Source of the DNA: Collinsella aerofaciens
Lineage (GTDB): Bacteria; Actinomycetota; Coriobacteriia; Coriobacteriales; Coriobacteriaceae
Assembly: GCA_905213325.1 (NCBI GenBank)
Contig: CAJMHW010000046.1
Span: 1 to 10,053, forward strand
Reading direction: 5' to 3'
Length of the DNA stretch: 10,053 nucleotides
Within the stretch, counting starts at the first letter, position 1; each line of letters starts with the position of its first letter. Position numbers and translations under genes: made by a program. The notes beneath the pieces were generated by a model, which did no database searches, had not been told where the DNA came from, and was given only the letters and a program-made list of their open reading frames with translations. Below are positions 6,767 to 10,053 of the stretch, one piece after another.

Positions 6767-6950
6767 GCGCTGTCGCAGGGTAGCTAATGCCGATATATCA
6801 GTTGGGGCGAAATACTAGATGTGATGAGATGGAGCGTCAGAGCGTCCATGACGCCCACCTGCCATATTTGCCCTTTACCGATTTGCCGAGTTTTTGCGGC
6901 CCCATTGCCGATCACCCGTGCGACAATGCGCCGGACGAGAAAGGAATCCG

Positions 6951-8477
6951 ATGGAATCGACTGATGTACTGGTAATTGGATCTGGCATTGCGGGCCTTTG
7001 CGCCGCCATCGAAGCGGCACGCACGGGTGCAACCGTCACTGTGGCAAGCGCCGGCAAGACTATGAGTGGATCGAGCTTCTTCCCCGGAACCTGGGGCCTA
7101 GGGCTTATCGGACCCGTTAACGAAGACGACGAGCAGGACCTCATCGACACCATCCTGGCCGTCGGCGGCGGCGTTGCCGACCCCGAACTCGTCCAAGCGT
7201 TCGTCCACGGCATTCCCCAAGCGATTGACTGGCTCGAGCAAGACCTGGGCGTTGAGCTCCAGCGTCCGCAAAGCGCCAAGAGTGCTCAACAAAAGCAATT
7301 TATCCCCTGCTTTGACCACAAGACGCGCATGTGGCGCGGCCTCACCCGCAAGCCCCTTGAGGACGCTCTGACGACCTGGATCGAGTCGCTCGGCATTCGC
7401 CTGCTCCCCCGCCATGAGCTTATCGACCTTGTTGAGGACACGAACGGCAGAATAACCGGAACCGTGCTCTACGACCTCACCGAAAATCGAATCGTGCCCT
7501 TTGCTGCCAAGGCCACGATCATCGCAGCCGGTGGCACAGGCGGCCTGTTTGAGCGCAGCCTTACGTCGGCCGATGTGCTCAGCTCCTCGCAGGCCATCGC
7601 ACTCGCGCACGGCGCATCGCTTACTAATATAGAGTTCATGCAGATGATGCCCGGCTTCATCGAGCCCAAGCGCAACCTGGTCTTCAACGAGAAAACCTGG
7701 CGCTACGTACATGTAGACCAGCCGGCAGATATTGCCGACGACAAGCTGGACGACCTGCTCGAGCAGCGCTCTGGATATGGTCCCTTCACGTCACGCTTGG
7801 CCTCCCGCGCTATCGATCTCGTCATCGATCAGGCAGGTGTCAAAGGCCTGGCACTCCACTACGACTTCCCCCGCGAGGATGTCCCTGAGTTTGTGCAGAC
7901 CTTTGCCACCTGGCTGCAAGACGAGCACGGCATCGCGCCGACCGACGAGATGCGCGTTGCGATGTATGCCCACGCCGCTAACGGCGGCATCAAGATCGAT
8001 AAGACCGCGCACACGGGCGTTGAGGGCCTCTACGCTTGCGGCGAGGCGACAGGCGGCATGCACGGCGCCGACCGCATTGGTGGCTTGTCAAGCGCCAACG
8101 GCATCGTATTCGGACGTATCGCGGGCGCATCGGCAGCCCTCACAGCGCAGAAAGAGCCTGAAGTGGCCCTGAAGGCGGATATCACCCTCCCCCAGTGCGG
8201 CATTGCCACAACAGATGCCGATCGCCTGACACACAGCCTTAGGCACACGATGAGCACCTTTTGCATGATCAACAGGACCGAAACAGGCCTATCCGAGGCC
8301 CTGCAACAGCTTGAAAGTCTGCAAGACAAGACCATGGCGCTGAGCAAGCCGCATGCCGATGACAGCGAGATCGCAGCCCTCGCCCGCCTACAGTCGCAGA
8401 TTCGACTAGCACAGGAAATGGTCAAAGCCATGCGCAAGCGAACTGAAAGTCTCGGGTCGCACTATCGAGCGGATTAA
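6951..8477 (+). CDS. FAD-dependent oxidoreductase of the fumarate reductase/L-aspartate oxidase superfamily
   Basis: The 508-residue flavoprotein begins with a Rossmann dinucleotide motif, VLVIGSGIAGLCAAIEAA (GSGIAG at 10-15). It continues with IIAAGGTGGLF (190-200), the C-terminal FAD motif GLYACGEATGGMHGADRIGG (359-378), and a helical C-terminus ending KRTESLGSHYRAD, typical of NadB and Frd/Sdh flavoproteins. The expected substrate residues are changed: the FHPTAL region reads FMQMMPGFI (229-237), the NadB APRD arginine region reads GPFTSRLASRAID (277-289), and the histidine-containing stretch reads YAHAANGGIKID (339-350). A simple NadB or fumarate reductase assignment is therefore not supported. 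There is no Tat signal and no heme or FMN-binding domain, so it should be soluble and cytosolic. The start is chosen for GAAAGGA 6 bases upstream; an in-frame ATG 57 bases earlier lacks one. It appears monocistronic, and the substrate is unknown. Confidence 0.85.
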   Translation: MESTDVLVIGSGIAGLCAAIEAARTGATVTVASAGKTMSGSSFFPGTWGLGLIGPVNEDDEQDLIDTILAVGGGVADPELVQAFVHGIPQAIDWLEQDLGVELQRPQSAKSAQQKQFIPCFDHKTRMWRGLTRKPLEDALTTWIESLGIRLLPRHELIDLVEDTNGRITGTVLYDLTENRIVPFAAKATIIAAGGTGGLFERSLTSADVLSSSQAIALAHGASLTNIEFMQMMPGFIEPKRNLVFNEKTWRYVHVDQPADIADDKLDDLLEQRSGYGPFTSRLASRAIDLVIDQAGVKGLALHYDFPREDVPEFVQTFATWLQDEHGIAPTDEMRVAMYAHAANGGIKIDKTAHTGVEGLYACGEATGGMHGADRIGGLSSANGIVFGRIAGASAALTAQKEPEVALKADITLPQCGIATTDADRLTHSLRHTMSTFCMINRTETGLSEALQQLESLQDKTMALSKPHADDSEIAALARLQSQIRLAQEMVKAMRKRTESLGSHYRAD

Positions 8478-8522
8478 ACCGGACACCTATCTAAAGCAGA
8501 ACACAACCAATCGATATCCATT

Positions 8523-8552
8523 GGCCCCGTGAGCTCGAAGCAGCACGGGGCC
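8523..8552. other. Intergenic hairpin between the flavoprotein gene and dinD
   Basis: GGCCCCGTG (8523-8531) pairs perfectly with CACGGGGCC (8544-8552) around a 12-base loop, 46 bases after the flavoprotein stop. No T-tract follows on either strand, so it is at best an atypical terminator; it could instead protect the mRNA 3' end. Confidence 0.5.
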
Positions 8553-8558
8553 CATTCG

Positions 8559-8602
8559 TGTCCGCACGACAGCGTATCCTTATTCTGAATACAGAGCGGA
8601 CA
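8559..8602. promoter_or_regulatory. Inverted repeats in the dinD upstream region
   Basis: TGTCCGC (8559-8565) is repeated inverted as GCGGACA (8596-8602). Inside lies an 11-base palindrome, TATTC-T-GAATA (8581-8591), and a short CTG-AATA-CAG. Any could be an operator for the gene starting at 8639. Neither the E. coli LexA consensus (CTGT-N8-ACAG) nor the GAAC-N4-GTTC type is present, so SOS control is not supported. I see no convincing -35/-10 pair. Confidence 0.3.
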
Positions 8603-8638
8603 AAGCCCGCATAGAAAATAGACCAGCGAGGAGGAGAT

Positions 8639-9499
8639 ATGGACAGTAGAGATATCGAGAAGTGGCGTATCGAACTTGATAGCTACGCCAATGTGGAAGA
8701 CGGCGTTGAGTATTGGCTCGCACGCGATTTAATGGAACCCATGGGGTACACTCGATGGGAGAACTTCGCCGAAGTTGTTAAGAGGGCAAAAGTCTCATGC
8801 GAAACAAACAAAACTCCAGTTGATTCCCATTTTCGTGACACCACGAAAATGGTAACTGCCGGTGTCGCCGCTCGCGCGGTTAAAGACTACAAACTTACGC
8901 GCTATGCATGCTATTTAATCGCACAGAACGGAGATTCAAACAAGCCAGAGATCGCGCTCGCCCAGGCATACTTTGCCGTGCAGACGCGCCGCCAAGAGCT
9001 CATAGAGCAGCGCTTCGCAGAGATTCAGCGCTTGCAGGCGCGTCACTCGCTATCCGATTCAGAGAAACAGCTCTCGGGTATTGCGTTCAAACGCGGCGTG
9101 GACTCCAAAGGATTCGCGATCATCAAGTCGAAGGGCGATGAGGCGTTATTCGGCGGCAGAAGCACGGCGGAAATGAAGCAGCAGCTCGGCGTACCCAAGA
9201 GAGCGGCATTGGCGGACAGGTTAGCCGATGTCCTCATCAAAGCAAAGGACCTTACGAACTCGATGACGGCCTTCAACGCCGAGGAACACGACCTGTACGG
9301 CCTGGACCAGATCAAGCAAGAGCACGTCGAGAACAACACAAGCGTGCGTGGCAGCCTCATCGACCGCGGAATTGTCCCCGAGAACCTACCGCCTGCCGAG
9401 GATACAAAAAAGCTCGAGCGTCGCGTGAAGACAGACGAGAAGAAACTCAAGGAGGGTACTGACGGTTTTACCGATCCCCAGGGTAGGCTCGATCTGTGA
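8639..9499 (+). CDS. dinD: DinD-like DNA damage-inducible protein
   Basis: The 286-residue sequence matches the DinD family in length (E. coli DinD is about 270) and landmarks: GVEYWLARDLMEPMGYTRWENFAEVVKRA (22-50, a Bro-N-like start), HFRDTTKMV (64-72), then KLTRYACYLIAQNGD (85-99) and IALAQAYFAVQTRRQELIEQR (105-125). E. coli DinD is SOS-induced and reported to inhibit RecA filaments; the biological role is poorly understood. Residues 255-275 are a charged, possibly coiled tail (TKKLERRVKTDEKKLKEG). GGAGGAG lies 4 bases before the ATG. Codon use differs from the neighbours: lysine uses AAA and AAG freely and the first third is AT-richer, suggesting horizontal acquisition. No LexA box is seen upstream. 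It lies beside a tRNA array, a common landing site for accessory genes. Confidence 0.85.
   Translation: MDSRDIEKWRIELDSYANVEDGVEYWLARDLMEPMGYTRWENFAEVVKRAKVSCETNKTPVDSHFRDTTKMVTAGVAARAVKDYKLTRYACYLIAQNGDSNKPEIALAQAYFAVQTRRQELIEQRFAEIQRLQARHSLSDSEKQLSGIAFKRGVDSKGFAIIKSKGDEALFGGRSTAEMKQQLGVPKRAALADRLADVLIKAKDLTNSMTAFNAEEHDLYGLDQIKQEHVENNTSVRGSLIDRGIVPENLPPAEDTKKLERRVKTDEKKLKEGTDGFTDPQGRLDL
8827..8852. repeat. Perfect 11-bp inverted repeat inside dinD
   Basis: CCATTTTCGTG (8827-8837) and CACGAAAATGG (8842-8852) are exact reverse complements around a 4-base ACAC loop. It falls in the codons for the conserved HFRDTTKMV segment. The protein sequence there is family-typical, so the palindrome arises from codon choice; whether it functions (mRNA hairpin or protein-binding site) is unknown. 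Confidence 0.7.
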
Positions 9500-9542
9500 A
9501 AGCGGCTGTGCCCTTTCGGGTTCGACCCCATGCGAGGTCAAC

Positions 9543-9568
9543 AAAAAACGACCAGCCTGAGCCAGTCG
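9543..9568 (-). terminator. Relic rho-independent terminator (repeat unit A)
   Basis: On the minus strand CGACTGGC pairs with GCTGGTCG, including two G-U wobbles, followed by six Ts (AAAAAA at 9543-9548 on the plus strand). Read on the plus strand the wobbles become C-A mismatches, which fixes the direction. It is the duplicate of the array terminator at 9719-9749 and may also stop transcription of anything reading leftwards towards dinD. Confidence 0.75.
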
Positions 9569-9585
9569 CTTTAACAATCTTTGGG

Positions 9586-9602
9586 TGGGCCGTCAGGGGG
9601 TC
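9586..9602 (-). pseudogene. tRNA-Lys 3'-end fragment
   Basis: These 17 bases are identical to the last 17 bases of tRNA-Lys(CUU) (part of the T-loop, 3' side of the T-stem, 3' acceptor strand and discriminator A). The rest of the tRNA is absent; 9603 onward is unrelated. Tails like this are left by site-specific integration at tRNA 3' ends or by unequal recombination. Confidence 0.75.
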
Positions 9603-9692
9603 AGCCTGCTGCGCAGGCGGTCGCTGCGGCGTTTCGCGCCTTGCGCGCTGCGCTGGCAAATGCTTACGCATTTCCTCAGCTCCGCGCCCCGA
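9603..9692. other. GC-rich, hairpin-dense segment between the two repeat units
   Basis: Ninety bases with no coding features separate units A and B. They contain GCCTGC-TGC-GCAGGC (9604-9618) and AAATGC-TTAC-GCATTT (9658-9673), plus shorter GGCG/CGCC and CGCG/CGCG pairings. The density of small palindromes suggests a REP- or MITE-like repeat, or the scar of an excised element. No other copy is visible here. Confidence 0.45.
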
Positions 9693-9779
9693 CGGGTTCG
9701 ACCCCATGTGAGGTTAACAAAAAAGCGACCAGCCTAAGCCAGTCGCTTTAACATGCTTTGGGTGGGCCGTCAGGGGGTC
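9693..9779 (-). repeat. Direct repeat unit B: terminator plus 3' end of intact tRNA-Lys
   Basis: This is the partner of the unit at 9517-9602. Here the repeat continues without interruption into a complete tRNA-Lys gene, so this is the ancestral arrangement and the other is the derived copy. Confidence 0.85.
9719..9749 (-). terminator. Rho-independent terminator of the tRNA-Lys array
   Basis: On the minus strand GCGACTGGC pairs over nine positions with GCTGGTCGC (two G-U wobbles, TTAG loop; 9725-9746), flanked by AAA/TTT, and ends in six Ts. It starts 14 bases after the last tRNA. The wobble pairs would be mismatches on the other strand, so it serves the leftward tRNA transcript. Confidence 0.9.
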
Positions 9780-9835
9780 GAACCCTGGACCTTGGGATTA
9801 AGAGTCCCCTGCTCTACCAACTGAGCTAACGACCC
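9763..9835 (-). tRNA. tRNA-Lys (anticodon CUU), last gene of the array
   Basis: The minus strand gives a full cloverleaf: acceptor GGGTCGT/ACGGCCC (one G-U), D-arm GCTCAGTTGGTAGAGC, anticodon stem GGGGA/TCCCA with loop CTCTTAA and anticodon CTT, and T-arm CAGGG-TTCGACC-CCCTG. It decodes AAG. After discriminator A the genome reads CCC, so the CCA tail is not encoded and must be added enzymatically, unlike in the upstream copies. Confidence 0.97.
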
Positions 9836-9878
9836 AAAGCTAAAGTCCGTTGTGGCGAACTTTAGAGGAGATATCGTA
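9836..9878 (-). other. tRNA spacer with hairpin (first copy)
   Basis: CTAAAGT (9840-9846) and ACTTTAG (9859-9865) form a 7-bp stem around a 12-base loop that can add two inner C-G pairs. No T-tract follows, so it is not a terminator; a role in processing the polycistronic tRNA transcript is possible. The same spacer recurs at 9955-9997 without a change. Confidence 0.6.
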
Positions 9879-9954
9879 TGGTGGGCCGTCAGGGGGTCGA
9901 ACCCTGGACCTTGGGATTAAGAGTCCCCTGCTCTACCAACTGAGCTAACGACCC
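9879..9954 (-). tRNA. tRNA-Lys (anticodon CUU), second copy, CCA encoded
   Basis: The 73-base body (9882-9954) is identical to the copy at 9763-9835. The three bases after the discriminator (9879-9881) read CCA on the minus strand, so this copy encodes its 3' end. It is one unit of an exact 119-base tandem repeat. Confidence 0.97.
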
Positions 9955-9997
9955 AAAGCTAAAGTCCGTTGTGGCGAACTTTAGAGGAGATATCGTA
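9955..9997 (-). other. tRNA spacer with hairpin (second copy)
   Basis: This is the exact repeat of the spacer at 9836-9878, with the stem at 9959-9965 and 9978-9984. Confidence 0.6.
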
Positions 9998-10053
9998 TGG
10001 TGGGCCGTCAGGGGGTCGAACCCTGGACCTTGGGATTAAGAGTCCCCTGCTCT
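9998..10053 (-). tRNA. tRNA-Lys (anticodon CUU), third copy, partial
   Basis: Encoded CCA (9998-10000), discriminator at 10001, then T-arm, variable loop, anticodon arm with CTT and the start of the D-arm, identical to the other copies as far as the window goes. The 5' part lies outside, so the array may hold more genes and its promoter is not seen. Confidence 0.95.

Larger units (their letters stand above)
9517..9602 (-). repeat. Direct repeat unit A: terminator plus tRNA-Lys 3' end (decayed copy)
   Basis: These 86 bases match 9693-9779 with five mismatches and one single-base indel (about 93% identity). The unit runs from CGGGTTCGACCCC through a hairpin and T-tract (minus strand) to the acceptor and T-arm 3' half of tRNA-Lys. 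Similarity stops abruptly within the T-loop, where the other copy continues as an intact tRNA. Confidence 0.85.
9764..10053 (-). repeat. Tandem repeat of tRNA-Lys plus spacer, period 119 bases
   Basis: Each unit is one tRNA body and one spacer. I see no difference between units within the window apart from the junction after the last tRNA. This points to recent duplication or ongoing homogenisation by recombination. Confidence 0.9.

Noticed and set aside
8581..8602. LexA/SOS box before dinD
   Set aside because: Only CTG-AATA-CAG with a 4-base gap is present; neither the CTGT-N8-ACAG nor the GAAC-N4-GTTC pattern fits.
9496..9711. Short open frames on both strands over the repeat units and hairpin-rich segment
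   Set aside because: They cross terminators and a tRNA fragment, are Arg/Cys/Pro-rich, and have no ribosome binding site.
9764..10053. CRISPR array, suggested by regular repeats
   Set aside because: The repeating unit is a complete tRNA gene with an identical spacer; there are no variable spacers.

Overview
The window is high-GC, bacterial and gene-dense. It is probably from an anaerobic gut actinobacterium of the Coriobacteriia, such as Collinsella. I infer this from a SUF operon of the sufB-sufD-sufS-sufU type, strong G/C third positions, purine-rich ribosome binding sites, and a NifU-like/GGGtGRT gene pair. No marker gene proves the genus.

Layout. (1) 1-3646, plus strand: the distal part of a SUF iron-sulfur assembly operon (3' end of sufB, then sufD, sufS, sufU). 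Every junction overlaps, and a strong intrinsic terminator follows. (2) 3724-4533, minus strand: a protein with the fold of REP-associated (Y1) transposases and a C-terminal helix-turn-helix, convergent with the SUF operon. It appears to lack both the second HUH histidine and the catalytic tyrosine. (3) 4534-4936: a noncoding region with a candidate promoter and a leader that may fold in alternative ways. (4) 4937-6694, plus strand: a two-gene operon with a NifU/IscU-like scaffold protein that has a long extra C-terminal domain, followed by a GGGtGRT-family protein of unknown function. It ends in a perfect 12-bp-stem terminator. (5) 6951-8477, plus strand: a stand-alone soluble flavoprotein of the fumarate reductase/L-aspartate oxidase superfamily. 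(6) 8639-9499, plus strand: a DinD-like protein with codon use unlike its neighbours. (7) 9517-10053, minus strand: a tandem array of tRNA-Lys(CUU) genes running off the window edge. It ends in a terminator and is followed by a second, decayed copy of terminator plus tRNA 3' end across a hairpin-rich segment.

How it fits together. SufS takes sulfur from cysteine and passes it to SufU, which delivers it to the SufBC2D scaffold. Shortly downstream, a second and unrelated-looking U-type scaffold is co-transcribed with the GGGtGRT protein. This pair is the best candidate for an undescribed system: the architecture suggests Fe-S or sulfur handling, the codon bias (all 31 lysines are AAG) suggests very high expression, and the function is unknown. 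The right end looks like a recombination-prone tRNA locus with an accessory gene (dinD) and scars of duplication or integration.
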